Positions 7,714 through 16,248 of a DNA stretch of 64,000 nucleotides are shown here, in pieces; position 1 is the first letter of the stretch, and the number at the start of each line of letters is the position of its first letter. The notes beneath the pieces are model-generated. The model was not told the origin of the DNA. It made no database searches and saw nothing but the letters and a program-made list of their open reading frames with translations. The stretch is from Haloplanus sp. GDY1 (lineage in GTDB: Archaea; Halobacteriota; Halobacteria; Halobacteriales; Haloferacaceae), in assembly GCF_023703775.1 (NCBI RefSeq), contig NZ_CP098514.1, positions 1,178,001 to 1,242,000 on the forward strand. The letters are read 5' to 3'. Made by a program: the position numbers and the translations under genes.

Positions 7714-8610
7714 ATGTACGGCGAGGCCGCCGCACTCGGGGCGGGCACGGTCCTCAACGCCCTGGCGACGGGCGTGGGGTCGGCCTTTGCCATCGATGCG
7801 GAGACGACCGCCCGGATCGAACTCGACGACACCGGCGACGTCACCGGCGACATCGCTGGCGCGCCGGACGGCGACACCCGGCTGATCCGTCGCTGCGTCG
7901 AGCGCGTCGTCGAGCGGTTCGGCGACGGACAGGGCGGACACGTCCGCACCGAGAGCGAGGTGCCGATGGCCGCGGGCCTGAAGAGTTCGAGCGCCGCCGC
8001 GAACGCGACGGTGCTCGCGACGCTGTCGGCGCTGGACGTGACTGTCGCGGAGCCACGCTCCTCGGAAGATGACGGCGAGGAGCCCGACGGCATCGGTCGC
8101 GAGGAGGCCTGCCGGATCGGCGTCCGGGCGGCCCGCGACGCCGGCGTCACCGTCACCGGCGCGTTCGACGACGCGAGCGCGAGCATGCTCGGCGGCGTCA
8201 CCGTCACCGACAACGAGGCGGACGACCTCCTCGCACGCGAGGCCGTCGAGTGGGACGTCCTCGTCTGGACGCCCGCGGAGCGGGCGTTCAGCGCCGACGC
8301 CGACGTCGAGCGCTGTGCGCGGGTGGCGCCGATGGCACGTCTCGTCGCCGACCTGGCGCTCGACGGTCGCTACGGCGCGGCCATGACCGTCAACGGACTG
8401 GCCTTCTCCGCCGCCCTCGGCTTCCCGACCGATCCGGCGGTGGAGGCGATGCCTCACGCCGCCGGCGTCTCGCTCTCGGGGACCGGCCCGAGCGTCGTCG
8501 CCGTCGGCGAGCGGGCCGAACTGGAGCGGGTTCGCGAACGCTGGAGTCAACGGGAGGGTGACACATGGATGACGACGACACGAACGGACGGCGCACGGGT
8601 GATCGAATGA
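7714..8610 (+). CDS. aroK: Shikimate kinase, archaeal GHMP type
   Basis: A 298-residue kinase of the GHMP superfamily, the archaeal replacement for the bacterial P-loop AroK. It phosphorylates shikimate in the chorismate pathway. The ATP-binding motif appears as P-x3-GLKSSSAAANA around residues 84-97, and the C-terminal glycine-rich motif as SLSGTGPS around 252-259. The start at 7714 (MYGEAAALGAG) is typical of the archaeal family, in contrast to a much longer open frame upstream. Its stop overlaps the ATG of chorismate mutase (ATGA), so two steps of aromatic amino-acid synthesis are translationally coupled. Confidence 0.93.
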   Translation: MYGEAAALGAGTVLNALATGVGSAFAIDAETTARIELDDTGDVTGDIAGAPDGDTRLIRRCVERVVERFGDGQGGHVRTESEVPMAAGLKSSSAAANATVLATLSALDVTVAEPRSSEDDGEEPDGIGREEACRIGVRAARDAGVTVTGAFDDASASMLGGVTVTDNEADDLLAREAVEWDVLVWTPAERAFSADADVERCARVAPMARLVADLALDGRYGAAMTVNGLAFSAALGFPTDPAVEAMPHAAGVSLSGTGPSVVAVGERAELERVRERWSQREGDTWMTTTRTDGARVIE

Positions 8611-8894
8611 GCGACGCGACCGAGGAGATGTCGCTGGAGGAACTCCGCGAGGAGATCGAGGAGATCGACCGCGAACTCGTCGAACTCATCGCCCGCCGGA
8701 CCTACGTCGCGGGCACGGTCGCCGAGGTGAAAGAACAGCGGGGCCTCCCGACGACCGACGAGTCACAGGAGGACCGCGTGATGGAGCGCGCCGGCGAGAA
8801 CGCCGAGACCTTCGACGTGGACGCGAACCTGGTGAAGGCCATCTTCCGCCTGCTCATCGAGTTGAACAAGGTCGAGCAGCGTGACAAGAGGTAG
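8607..8894 (+). CDS. aroQ: Chorismate mutase, AroQ class
   Basis: A 95-residue all-helical chorismate mutase converting chorismate to prephenate for Phe and Tyr synthesis. The hallmark N-terminal helix (EELREEIEEIDRELVELIARR) contains the active-site arginine. A lysine (VKEQRG) and the Asp/Glu residues of helix 2 follow. The ATG at 8607 overlaps the shikimate kinase stop as ATGA. An ATG 42 bases upstream would add only a polar tail overlapping that gene, so I chose the coupled start. Prephenate dehydrogenase lies elsewhere in this window (14.2 kb). Confidence 0.92.
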   Translation: MSDATEEMSLEELREEIEEIDRELVELIARRTYVAGTVAEVKEQRGLPTTDESQEDRVMERAGENAETFDVDANLVKAIFRLLIELNKVEQRDKR

Positions 8895-8949
8895 CATGAA
8901 ACACGCCTTCGGAACGTATTTAGAAGACTGGATCCAGCGCACGTGAACG

Positions 8950-9336
8950 TCACTCCTCGTCGGTCGGTTCGAGGGGGACCCGTTCGACCTCGATGCCGTC
9001 GTAATCTTTCTCCGACGAGAGTGCGTCCATCCCTCGCGTCTCCGCGGTCGCCGCGTGAAACGCGTCGAACGGCGTCATTCCTTCCTCGTAGTAGTTGATA
9101 GCTTTCAGCACCACTTGCTTCTCCTCCTCGTCACGGACGGGGACGAGTTCGAGCAAATTGGCCACGAGCGGAACGTAATCGAACTCGTAGCGTTCTCGGG
9201 CAAGGACGAGTTCGAGATACGAGAGCGCCGACGTTTCGACCTCGTGTTCGTCGAGCGCGGCTTCCGCCGACTCCTGTAGCCAATCGGTGTCTTTCGCGAG
9301 GGCGAGAAGAAAGTCCGTCTCGACGTACACCGTCAT
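8950..9336 (-). CDS. vapC: PIN-domain toxin (VapC-like RNase)
   Basis: A 128-residue PIN-domain protein, expected to be a metal-dependent endoribonuclease. Acidic residues at D8, E42, D91 and D111 match the usual four-residue acidic active site, and the ordering of strands and helices fits the fold. It follows an AbrB-type antitoxin gene with an ATGA overlap (9333-9336), the standard toxin-antitoxin arrangement. It is slightly shorter than many VapC proteins and starts MTVYVETD rather than the usual MxxLDTN, but the active-site pattern is kept. It lies between the aromatic genes and a stretch with a possible transposon scar, consistent with mobile acquisition. Confidence 0.85.
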   Translation of the reverse strand: MTVYVETDFLLALAKDTDWLQESAEAALDEHEVETSALSYLELVLARERYEFDYVPLVANLLELVPVRDEEEKQVVLKAINYYEEGMTPFDAFHAATAETRGMDALSSEKDYDGIEVERVPLEPTDEE

Positions 9337-9575
9337 CTACCGCCCTCACTACGCGCTTCCGCCTTCGCCTCGTCCTCGATGTCCTCTCGTATCTCCTCGA
9401 CGGAGGCATCCCGGAGTTCGCCTGCCGCTGCGCGGACAGCCGCGAGCGGGTCGTCTGCGACCGGAATGAGTTCGATTCTATCCTCGTAGGTCACGATGTG
9501 GTACCGTTCCCCGTACTTTTCTCGTACCTCTTTGGGGATGTAGAGGCGACCCTGCTTGTCCGTCTCTGCTGACAT
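9333..9575 (-). CDS. vapB: AbrB/SpoVT-type antitoxin partner of the PIN toxin
   Basis: An 80-residue protein whose first 45 residues form a swapped-hairpin AbrB/MazE DNA-binding domain (DKQGRLYIPKEVREKYG). The remaining acidic helical tail should bind and neutralise the toxin. The start at 9575 is 27-32 bases from an AT-rich box (around 9601-9608), favouring a leaderless message over the longer in-frame start at 9617. The antitoxin normally represses its own operon; the imperfect direct repeats upstream (9626-9722) are candidate binding sites. Confidence 0.87.
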   Translation of the reverse strand: MSAETDKQGRLYIPKEVREKYGERYHIVTYEDRIELIPVADDPLAAVRAAAGELRDASVEEIREDIEDEAKAEARSEGGR

Positions 9576-9625
9576 AGACGAGTGTTCAGTGGCACAGTCG
9601 AAAAATCTTTCCACCAATCAGGAAT

Positions 9626-9722
9626 CGGCACCACGCTACAGTTTGTTCGACTTCGCGGTACGGGCGATATCGACGCCGCCTGGCGTTCGATTAGATTTCG
9701 GTACCACGTTATAGTTTGATTC
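9626..9722. repeat. Imperfect direct repeats upstream of the toxin-antitoxin genes
   Basis: Two copies of a roughly 22-base element (CGGCACCACGCTACAGTTTG at 9626-9645 and CGGTACCACGTTATAGTTTG at 9699-9718) differ at four positions and lie 73 bases apart. They are AT-richer than the surroundings. They could be regulatory sites for the antitoxin or remains of a mobile element. No function can be shown from the sequence. Confidence 0.5.
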
Positions 9723-9779
9723 AGAGGATCGTATGATGGAGTTATTCACCTGAACGAGGTGGAACAAGGGAAAATCGGC

Positions 9780-9910
9780 AGCCTCAGTCACCGTCTCGCC
9801 TACGGACGTGTTCCGGAAGTCGCTTCGCTCGACGCCCGGTCCAGTCCGAGAATCCGCTTCCGAGTGGGGAACCGCTACTCGGTCGGTATTGCCCGTATCT
9901 GACATCCTCC
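9780..9910 (-). pseudogene. Possible degraded C-terminus of an IS1341-type TnpB
   Basis: On the minus strand, one frame in this segment reads a short Ser/Thr/Glu-rich peptide with the phrase FRNTSVGET. This resembles the low-complexity tail of haloarchaeal TnpB proteins as I remember them. There is no zinc-ribbon or RuvC-like motif left, and the frame has no credible start or Shine-Dalgarno. The 384 bases between vapB and the exchanger gene hold no intact gene. Treat this as a possible transposon scar only; the match is short. Confidence 0.25.
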
Positions 9911-9960
9911 CCCGACGAAGGCCGTGTTCCCTCACCGAGGGTGAGTCCACGGGAGGAGGC
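9901..9960. repeat. Nested hairpin resembling an IS200/IS605-family end
   Basis: GACATCCTCCCCCG at 9901-9914 can pair imperfectly with CGGGAGGAGG at 9950-9959. A perfect inner inverted repeat (CTCACC, three-base loop, GGTGAG) lies at 9931-9945. The GACATCCTCC start is common at the ends of IS200/IS605-type elements in haloarchaea. The right arm abuts the stop codon of the exchanger gene, so a role as its transcription terminator is an alternative. Confidence 0.4.
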
Positions 9961-10949
9961 TATCCGACCAGTCCAAGGATACCCAGAATCCACCGAACAA
10001 TTTCGGAGGCGGTAAACAGGGCTCCTTCCGTCCGGGAGAGTTCCCGTTTCGTCCACAGGGCGGCCACCATCAGGAGGGAAACTCCAGCCACCCACGCCAA
10101 CGTCTCCAGCGCCAGCCCCCTTGCTACGAGCGGACGAATCACCGCTGCGACGCCCAGGATTCCCGTGAGGTTGTATATGTTGCTGCCGACGATGTTGCCG
10201 ACCGAGACGCCGCGGCTCCCCCGCTGGATCGCCACCAGCGAGACGGCGAACTCCGGTGTCGACGTTCCCGCTGCGACGATCGTCCCGCCGATCACCCACT
10301 CGGAGATACCGACGCCGCGGGCCAACCCCGAAGCAGCAACCACCATGTAGTCGCCACTCACCAGCACCAGCGCTAAGCCACCCAGGAGCAGTCCGAAATC
10401 ACGCCCACGGAAAGGGATACGTTCGGTCACGGAGCTGTCCACCCCGCCGTCCCCCGATGCCTGCGTGGTGGATCCCGTCGACGTCGACTGGCTGGCGCGG
10501 AGTAGATAGCCCGTATAGGCGACGAACACTCCCGTCAGGAGGACGCCTTCGAGCCGCGTAACCCGAAGATCGAAAACCGCGATTCCACCGGCGAGCGTGC
10601 TCCCCAGTAGAGCGATGCCGTCGCGATGGACGAGGGATTCGGCGATCGGGATCACCTTCAACAGGGAGATCACGCCCAGGATAAACGCCAGATTGTAGAT
10701 GTTCGATCCGAGGACGTTTGCGACCGCGATATCGCCCGCCCCTTTGAGCGCAGCGTCGACCGAAACCGCGAGCTCCGGTGTCGACGTTCCCATCGCGACG
10801 ATCGTCAGCCCGATCGTGAGATCCGAGAGTCCGAACCGTCGGGCCAACCGCACGACCGCATCGACCAGGAGGCGTGCGCCGATCCACAGACCAAGTACCG
10901 AGAGAAGAATCACGCCGAGTTGAACGATCGGACCGACCCGGACCATCAC
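9960..10949 (-). CDS. Calcium/sodium antiporter family protein (CaCA, YrbG-like)
   Basis: A 329-residue membrane protein with the two inverted alpha-repeats of the cation/Ca2+ exchanger superfamily. Each repeat has the GTSTPE signature (about residues 53-58 and 228-233) and a GSNIYN motif about 27 residues later. Around ten membrane helices are present, with a polar, Ser/Thr-rich central loop (150-178). It should exchange Ca2+ for Na+ or H+ across the cytoplasmic membrane. Two ATG codons stand in tandem at the start. The gene lies alone, between a possible transposon scar and a non-coding stretch. Confidence 0.9.
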   Translation of the reverse strand: MMVRVGPIVQLGVILLSVLGLWIGARLLVDAVVRLARRFGLSDLTIGLTIVAMGTSTPELAVSVDAALKGAGDIAVANVLGSNIYNLAFILGVISLLKVIPIAESLVHRDGIALLGSTLAGGIAVFDLRVTRLEGVLLTGVFVAYTGYLLRASQSTSTGSTTQASGDGGVDSSVTERIPFRGRDFGLLLGGLALVLVSGDYMVVAASGLARGVGISEWVIGGTIVAAGTSTPEFAVSLVAIQRGSRGVSVGNIVGSNIYNLTGILGVAAVIRPLVARGLALETLAWVAGVSLLMVAALWTKRELSRTEGALFTASEIVRWILGILGLVG

Positions 10950-11299
10950 ACCAGTCTACTGCGGGTCCGTCAATCAAAGTTGGGTAGCCAGTGTGGGTCA
11001 CGTTCGACGGCGGACTACTGAACCACGGTGCCGTCCAACTAGCCGAGGTGACGGACCGGCGTCGGTATCGGGGGGTTCGTCGAAAGAGCGGCGATTCCTG
11101 CCGTCTCGGCGACACCGGTCGCCACCTGAACGGAGTGGAGGGACGAGAGCGTCGGCAGTCTCGAAGTCGATGCCCGCGCTTCTCGACGAGCGCCCGTCGT
11201 CGCGTTGGCCTCACTCGTCGGGGTCGTCGGCGTCTTCCGAGCGGACACCGACGAACCGCCGCGGGGGACGTCCGGGCGGGTCGGGGGACGGGGTCGCGC
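10950..11299. other. Gene-poor stretch between the exchanger and carbonic anhydrase
   Basis: No convincing gene is seen in these 350 bases. Short open frames on both strands have compositions like out-of-frame GC-rich DNA. One plus-strand frame (about 11130-11265) encodes a weakly hydrophobic Ala/Val/Gly stretch that could be the worn tail of a membrane protein, but no start, family motif or conserved context supports it. An AT-rich segment near 10966-10985 probably holds the exchanger promoter. Confidence 0.5.
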
Positions 11300-11980
11300 T
11301 CAGTACGCCCACAGCCGCTCGATCCGCGACGCGATATCGGGGTGGGCCGCCCGCAGGTCGTCGGCGTCGCGTTCGCCGTCGACGTTTATGACGTGGACCT
11401 CGCCGCGCCGCCCCGAGTAGACGTCCTGGAAATCGTAGACGACGCCGATCACGTCGACCCGGTCGGGGATTTCGTCGCTCCCGACGAGGAAGTCGACCTG
11501 CCGGTCGACGTTGTACTCCACCAGGTAGTTGACCGCGGTGGCCCTGTCGAGTCCGCCCGGGAGCGCCGCCACCCCCGCCTCCAGCGGTGGCTCCAGCAGG
11601 CCGAGACACCGCTCGATGCCCGGCGGTTCGTCGACGCCGCCGGTCAGGTCCTCGTACGCCGCGGTCACCGCGCCACAGCCCGTGTGGCCGACGACGACGA
11701 CGGTTTCGGTGCCCGTGTGTGCGATCGGGTAGAGCACGTCGCCCGAGACGACGTCGCCCGCGGCCGTCCGCTCGACGACGCGGTTGCCGATGTTGCCACA
11801 GGTGAAGAGGTGGCCGGGCGTGTCGTTCCCCCAGATGTGGTCCTGCAGGACGCGCGAGTCCGAACAGCAGACGGTCACGACCGGCGGGCGTTGAGCCGTC
11901 TGGACGTCGTCGAATCGATCCGCGAACGCGTCGGCGTGATCGAGGTTCCGGTCGAGGAGGTCGACGAACGTTCGATGCAT
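11300..11980 (-). CDS. can: Beta-class carbonic anhydrase
   Basis: A 226-residue zinc enzyme interconverting CO2 and bicarbonate in the cytoplasm. The beta-class ligand set is present: a Cys in VCCSDSR (C39), the D41/R43 dyad, H99 and C102 in HTGCG. The length is normal for the class. The ATG at 11980 precedes MHRTFVDLL, the natural beginning. A longer frame would run into the converging surE region and is rejected. It stands alone, 38 bases from the surE stop, and both genes point left. Confidence 0.93.
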   Translation of the reverse strand: MHRTFVDLLDRNLDHADAFADRFDDVQTAQRPPVVTVCCSDSRVLQDHIWGNDTPGHLFTCGNIGNRVVERTAAGDVVSGDVLYPIAHTGTETVVVVGHTGCGAVTAAYEDLTGGVDEPPGIERCLGLLEPPLEAGVAALPGGLDRATAVNYLVEYNVDRQVDFLVGSDEIPDRVDVIGVVYDFQDVYSGRRGEVHVINVDGERDADDLRAAHPDIASRIERLWAY

Positions 11981-12018
11981 TGCTCTCGGGTACGAACCGT
12001 CGGTCAAAGGTGTTTCCG

Positions 12019-12807
12019 CTAACTCCGATAGGTCTCCGCGAGGGCGTCGAGCGCCTCGTGGTGCTGGGTGGAGTGGGGTGCCGTGAGCGGCGAGACGCTG
12101 ACGCGGCCCTCGACGATGGCCCGGCGGTCGGTCCCCTGCGGATCGGGCAGGTTCCCCTCGCGCATCCGCGCCCAGACGTTGTCGGTGAGGCTGATCCGCT
12201 CGCCGTCGCGTTCGGCGCGCATGTCGTACAGCGTCGAGGGTTCCGTGATTTCGAGGGGTGCGAGGTCCTCGCCCGGGTGGTGGATGGGAGCGTTGACGTT
12301 CAGGTACTCGGCCTGATCGAAGACGCCGGCGCCGACGGCGTGTTCGACGAGGTAGGCCGTCGCCTCGGTGGCGTTGCGGTAGTCCCGCCGCCGGTCGGCG
12401 GCGTGTTCCCACTCGCCGTCGTCGCCGGGGACGTACAGCGAGACGGCGATGGCGGGCACGTCGAAGAAGGCGGCCTCGACGGCGGCGCTGACGGTGCCCG
12501 AGCGCCCGAGGACGTAGGCCCCGAGGTTGGCGCCGCGGTTACAGCCCGCGATCACCATGTCCACGTCGGGACAGAGCGCCTCCAGACCGACGACGGTGCA
12601 GTCCGCGGGCGTGCCGTGAATCGCGTACCCCAACTCGTGTTCCTCGACGTCGACCTCCCGAGACATCGCGCGCCCGACGGCGCTCCGGTCGCCGTTGGGG
12701 GCGACGGCCGTCACCTCCGTGAACGCCGAGAGTGCGTCGTAGAGCGCCCGAAACCCGACGGAGTCGATTCCGTCGTCGTTCGTCAGGAGGACGTGTGGCT
12801 GGTCCAT
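12019..12807 (-). CDS. surE: 5'/3'-nucleotidase SurE
   Basis: A 262-residue metal-dependent phosphatase that dephosphorylates nucleoside monophosphates, often linked to stationary phase. The N-terminal LLTNDDGID motif (N10, D11, D12) supplies metal ligands. The SAVG turn around residues 42-46 and the Asn in AGCNRGANLG (about 88-97) complete the SurE active site. The length fits the family. It is flanked by carbonic anhydrase downstream and the Rsm22-like methyltransferase upstream, all on the same strand, but the gaps of 38 to 39 bases leave the operon structure uncertain. Confidence 0.94.
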   Translation of the reverse strand: MDQPHVLLTNDDGIDSVGFRALYDALSAFTEVTAVAPNGDRSAVGRAMSREVDVEEHELGYAIHGTPADCTVVGLEALCPDVDMVIAGCNRGANLGAYVLGRSGTVSAAVEAAFFDVPAIAVSLYVPGDDGEWEHAADRRRDYRNATEATAYLVEHAVGAGVFDQAEYLNVNAPIHHPGEDLAPLEITEPSTLYDMRAERDGERISLTDNVWARMREGNLPDPQGTDRRAIVEGRVSVSPLTAPHSTQHHEALDALAETYRS

Positions 12808-12846
12808 GCCCGCCCCTCGGGCGGCCGCCGAGTTAGGCGCTCCGCT

Positions 12847-14238
12847 TCACGCGACGCGGTCGACGACCGCCTCGTCGTCGACGACGAGGTTGTACGCCCC
12901 CTCGTCGTCGTTCCAGAGCGCGAGGGCGTTCTCGAACCGGAGGACCGCCCCGTACTCCGCCGCCGCGAGGGCTCGGTTCAGCGCCGACTCCCGGGTCACC
13001 ACCGCGTAGTGCTCCAGGCGCTCGCTCCCGTCGCCCACCTTGAACAGGGGGTTGCCGCCGTCCGCCAGGTTCCGACTGAGTTTCACCGCCAGCAGGTCGA
13101 TCCGTTCCGTGACGTGGCGCTCCATGTCGGCCATCCGGGCGTGCCGCGACGGGTCGGCGCGGACGTCGACCCGCCGCGTCCCGTCCGTCCGGAGGAGCGA
13201 GTAGGAGAACTTCACCGTCTCGTTGCGGAAGGTGCCGGGGTCGTCGCCCGCGTCGTCGAGGCGGCGCTGGAGTCGCGGCGCCTCGATCCGCGGGCGCTCG
13301 TCGAACGACCAGCCGCGGTCCTCGGGGGCCGTGCCCGGCCACAGGCGGAGCGTGGGCGCGTAGACGGTCACGTCCGGGTCGGCGGCGACGGCGCGTTCGA
13401 TCCGCCGCAGTCCGGTGCTGGTTTCGAGGTCGGCGGGCGAGAGCGCGAGGAGCGTCCCGTCGTCGGCGAGGGCGTCCAGCCCCCGCTCGACGACCGACAC
13501 GGGGTCGTCGAGTTCGCTCAGGACGTTCGCCGCCAGGATCAGGTCGTACGCCCCGTCGAGTTCGAACTCCTCGATCCGTTCGCGGTGGACCGTCGTGCGG
13601 ACGTTCCGGCGCGTCGTCGCGAGCAGGGAGTCGAGGACGTCCGCCGCGGCGCTGGGCTCGACGGCGTGGTAGTCGACGACGGCGTCCTCGGGCAGGTAGT
13701 CGAAGAGGCCGAGGGCGGGACCGCCGACGCCCGCGCCGACGTCGAGGACGCGGAGTCGGCGGGGCAGGAGCGACCGCTCGACCAGGTCGTCGAGGGGGTA
13801 GCCGACGGCCGCGTAGTAGTCGGGGAGGTGGTAGATGGCGTAGCCGAGCGCCACCTCCTCGTCGTACTCGACCGGATTCTGGTGGTAGTAGTCGGCCTTC
13901 AGCCGCCGGATCACCTCTCGAAGGCGGTCCCCGGCGTCGCCGCGGTGCCAGTTCGCGCCGTAGCGGGCGACGAGGAGGTCCTCGACCGCGTCGACGTAGC
14001 GGTCGGGGAGGCGCGTGGGCGACCAGTCGGCCGGCGAGACGGGGTCCTCGGCGGCGGGGACGAAGGTGCCGTCGTCGCGCTCGAACAGGCCGAGGTCGGC
14101 GGCCTCCTCGCGGAGCACCCGCCGGACGACCGCCGGATGCGGGTGGCCGTCGACGTACTCGGCGACCTCCTCGGGGTCGATCGGCCGCACCTGCCGGAGG
14201 TACTTGGCGTTCGACCGGACGGCCTCGCGGTCGATCAT
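12847..14238 (-). CDS. Rsm22-like SAM-dependent methyltransferase
   Basis: A 463-residue protein with an N-terminal helical region (1-170) and a Rossmann methyltransferase core. The SAM-binding motif I is VLDVGAGVGGPAL (about 177-189), followed by an acidic motif II at HAVEPS. Its layout resembles the small-subunit rRNA methyltransferase family Rsm22, which in mitochondria is needed for ribosome assembly. The archaeal role is inferred. The ATG at 14238 overlaps the TyrA stop as ATGA, so translation is coupled. Clustered zinc-binding cysteines, seen in many Rsm22 proteins, are not evident, so the name carries some doubt. Confidence 0.75.
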   Translation of the reverse strand: MIDREAVRSNAKYLRQVRPIDPEEVAEYVDGHPHPAVVRRVLREEAADLGLFERDDGTFVPAAEDPVSPADWSPTRLPDRYVDAVEDLLVARYGANWHRGDAGDRLREVIRRLKADYYHQNPVEYDEEVALGYAIYHLPDYYAAVGYPLDDLVERSLLPRRLRVLDVGAGVGGPALGLFDYLPEDAVVDYHAVEPSAAADVLDSLLATTRRNVRTTVHRERIEEFELDGAYDLILAANVLSELDDPVSVVERGLDALADDGTLLALSPADLETSTGLRRIERAVAADPDVTVYAPTLRLWPGTAPEDRGWSFDERPRIEAPRLQRRLDDAGDDPGTFRNETVKFSYSLLRTDGTRRVDVRADPSRHARMADMERHVTERIDLLAVKLSRNLADGGNPLFKVGDGSERLEHYAVVTRESALNRALAAAEYGAVLRFENALALWNDDEGAYNLVVDDEAVVDRVA

Positions 14239-14972
14239 CCCTCGCCACCCGCCTCCCGGTAGAGGTCCTCGAAGGCCTCGCCCTCGGCGTCGGCGACCCG
14301 GCGGGCGGCCTCGGCGACGGCGTCGGCGCCGTCGAAGGTCTCCTGAATCTCGCGGTACACGTGCGGCGTCCCCCCGGTCACCGTCGCCACGAGGTCGTCC
14401 AGCCCGGCCGAGACGGGGGTCGCGAACTCCTCGCGGACGTCGGCGGCCGCGAGGGCGTACGCGAGGACGGCGGTGTGGGCACCGGCCTGCACCGTCTCCA
14501 TGGCGGCGTCGTGTTCCTCGACGGTCGTCTCGAAGGTGTGGTTGCCGGCGGCGGCGACGTCCGCGCGGACGGCGTCGGTGACCGGGCCGGGGGCGTCGGC
14601 GACGACGGCCACGTTGCCCGGGGCGTTCGACGCGGCGAACAGGGGGTGCATCGACGCGCGCTCGCGGTCCGGCAGGTGTTCGCGCATCGACTCGACCGGC
14701 CCCCGCATCACGCCGCTCACGTCGCACATCGCCCGCTCGGCGTTGGGCGCGTACCGCTCGACGGCCGCGGCGACGGCGGAGATGGGGACGGCCAGACAGA
14801 CCGCGTCGAACGTCTCGGTCGTGTCCGTCGGCACCGCCCGCACGTCGGTCCCGACGTCGGCGGCGGCCCGCTCCGCGGCCGCGGCGTCGACGTCGGCGAG
14901 GGCGACGGGTCGGTCGACGGTCCGGGCGACCCAGCGGCCCATCTCGCCCGCGCCGACCACCAGCAGATCCAT
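14235..14972 (-). CDS. tyrA: Prephenate dehydrogenase
   Basis: A 245-residue NAD(P)-dependent dehydrogenase that decarboxylates prephenate to 4-hydroxyphenylpyruvate for tyrosine. The N-terminal Rossmann motif is LLVVGAGEMGRW (residues 3-14). The family-typical segment DVSGVMRGPVE (about 86-96) and a conserved His in SMHPLF (108) follow; that histidine is the hydride-transfer residue in TyrA enzymes. The ATG at 14972 places the nucleotide-binding motif at the very N-terminus. An ATG 27 bases upstream is possible but adds only a polar tail. The gene is coupled to the downstream Rsm22-like gene. Confidence 0.88.
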   Translation of the reverse strand: MDLLVVGAGEMGRWVARTVDRPVALADVDAAAAERAAADVGTDVRAVPTDTTETFDAVCLAVPISAVAAAVERYAPNAERAMCDVSGVMRGPVESMREHLPDRERASMHPLFAASNAPGNVAVVADAPGPVTDAVRADVAAAGNHTFETTVEEHDAAMETVQAGAHTAVLAYALAAADVREEFATPVSAGLDDLVATVTGGTPHVYREIQETFDGADAVAEAARRVADAEGEAFEDLYREAGGEG

Positions 14973-15033
14973 GCGCGTGGCTTCCTCCCGACCGCTCAAA
15001 AGGGGTTCGGTGCGGGTGGCGTCGGTGGTCGGC

Positions 15034-16203
15034 TCAGAGGTCGAGTCGGAGGACGCGATTGCCGACCAGGAGCGCGAGCGCCACGCCCGTCACGCCCACG
15101 AGGAGGCCGTAGGCTGCCGCCCACCCCGCGACGTCCGAGAGGGCGCCGACGACGACGCTTCCCGTCGCCCCGAGCACCATGTACGCGGTGCGGACGAGGC
15201 CGAAGGCGGCGCCGCGCTCGTCCGCGCGGAACTTGTCGAAATAGCGGGACTGGAGCGGGGCGCCCCAGGTCATCGCGACGCCGACGAAGACGATGGCGGG
15301 CAGGAGCGCGATCCGTGGGCCGACGACCAGGAGCGCGTAGCCGACGACGCCGCAGGCCATCGTCGCGATCGAGGCGCCGTCGCGCCCGATCCGGTCGGAG
15401 ACCCACCCGATGGTGGGCGTCCCGAGGCCGTTGACGACGAAGTACGCCGAGAACAGCAGGCCGGCGCTCGTCCCGGACAGGTCGCGGAAGGCGACGAGGA
15501 AAGTGGGGAGAAAGGAGGCGGTCGCCTGCCACGCGAACGCCCCGAGGAAGGCCACGAGGGTCGTGAAGGCGATGGGCGGGCGGGTGAGCAGGCCGATCAG
15601 CGGGCGGATCGCCATGCGGTCGCGCATCGACTCGTCGGGACGCTCCGGCGGCGTCCGCTCGATCCGCCAGGCGAAGGTGACGAAGATGGGGACGGCGACG
15701 GCGGCGCCGACGCCGATGGCGGCCCGCCACCCGAAGCGGACGGCGACGGCGGTGGCGACGACGGGCGCGATCAGGCCCGCCAGCGGGCCGCCCCCGACGT
15801 GGATGCCGATGGCGCGGCCGATGTCGTCGAACTCCTTGGTGAGCAGCGAGGTGGCGACGCTGTAGTGGAGGCCGGCGCCCGCGCCGAGGACGACCGTCAG
15901 GACGGCGAAGACCGCGAAGGTGGGTGCGAGCGCGAGCGACAGGCTGGCGGCCGCCGTCACGCCGACGGACGCGAGGATCACCCGTCGCTCGCCGAAGCGG
16001 TCGCCGAGGATGCCGGACGGGAACTGCGTGAGCGCGTAGGCGGCCCACATGCCCGAGAGCGCGAGGCCGACGGCACCCGTCGAGACGGAGAAGTGGTCGG
16101 TCACGTCGGGCACGACGGGGCTGATGACCAGTCGCGCCAGCATCGTGGCGGCGAACGCGAGCGTACAGAGGCCGAGGACCGTGTGGCGATACCGCCAGTT
16201 CAC
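15034..16203 (-). CDS. Major facilitator superfamily transporter
   Basis: A 389-residue carrier with twelve predicted membrane helices in two halves. The MFS loop 2-3 signature appears as GILGDRFGERR (about residues 64-74), and its second-half echo as GWVSDRIGRDG (about 259-269). The central cytoplasmic loop (180-200) is basic and Pro-rich. The family moves small solutes by proton or sodium coupling; the substrate cannot be told from the sequence. It lies alone between tyrA and a peptidase gene, all leftward with gaps of 45-61 bases. Confidence 0.88.
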   Translation of the reverse strand: MNWRYRHTVLGLCTLAFAATMLARLVISPVVPDVTDHFSVSTGAVGLALSGMWAAYALTQFPSGILGDRFGERRVILASVGVTAAASLSLALAPTFAVFAVLTVVLGAGAGLHYSVATSLLTKEFDDIGRAIGIHVGGGPLAGLIAPVVATAVAVRFGWRAAIGVGAAVAVPIFVTFAWRIERTPPERPDESMRDRMAIRPLIGLLTRPPIAFTTLVAFLGAFAWQATASFLPTFLVAFRDLSGTSAGLLFSAYFVVNGLGTPTIGWVSDRIGRDGASIATMACGVVGYALLVVGPRIALLPAIVFVGVAMTWGAPLQSRYFDKFRADERGAAFGLVRTAYMVLGATGSVVVGALSDVAGWAAAYGLLVGVTGVALALLVGNRVLRLDL

Positions 16204-16248
16204 ACCGGGTCTGGATCGACCGCGGCGAAGTGCTTTGCGGTACCGGCG

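Noticed and set aside
8896-8946. Sixteen-codon open frame right after chorismate mutase
   Set aside because: Too short, with no promoter or membrane helix. It probably arose by chance in the gap before the toxin gene.
9636-9950. 104-codon frame that spans the toxin-exchanger gap
   Set aside because: No credible start or conserved motif. Only a short part resembles a transposase tail, and that is recorded as low confidence.
11039-11248. 69-codon frame in the gap before carbonic anhydrase
   Set aside because: Biased towards Thr, Ala and Ser as in out-of-frame DNA, with no supporting start or family.
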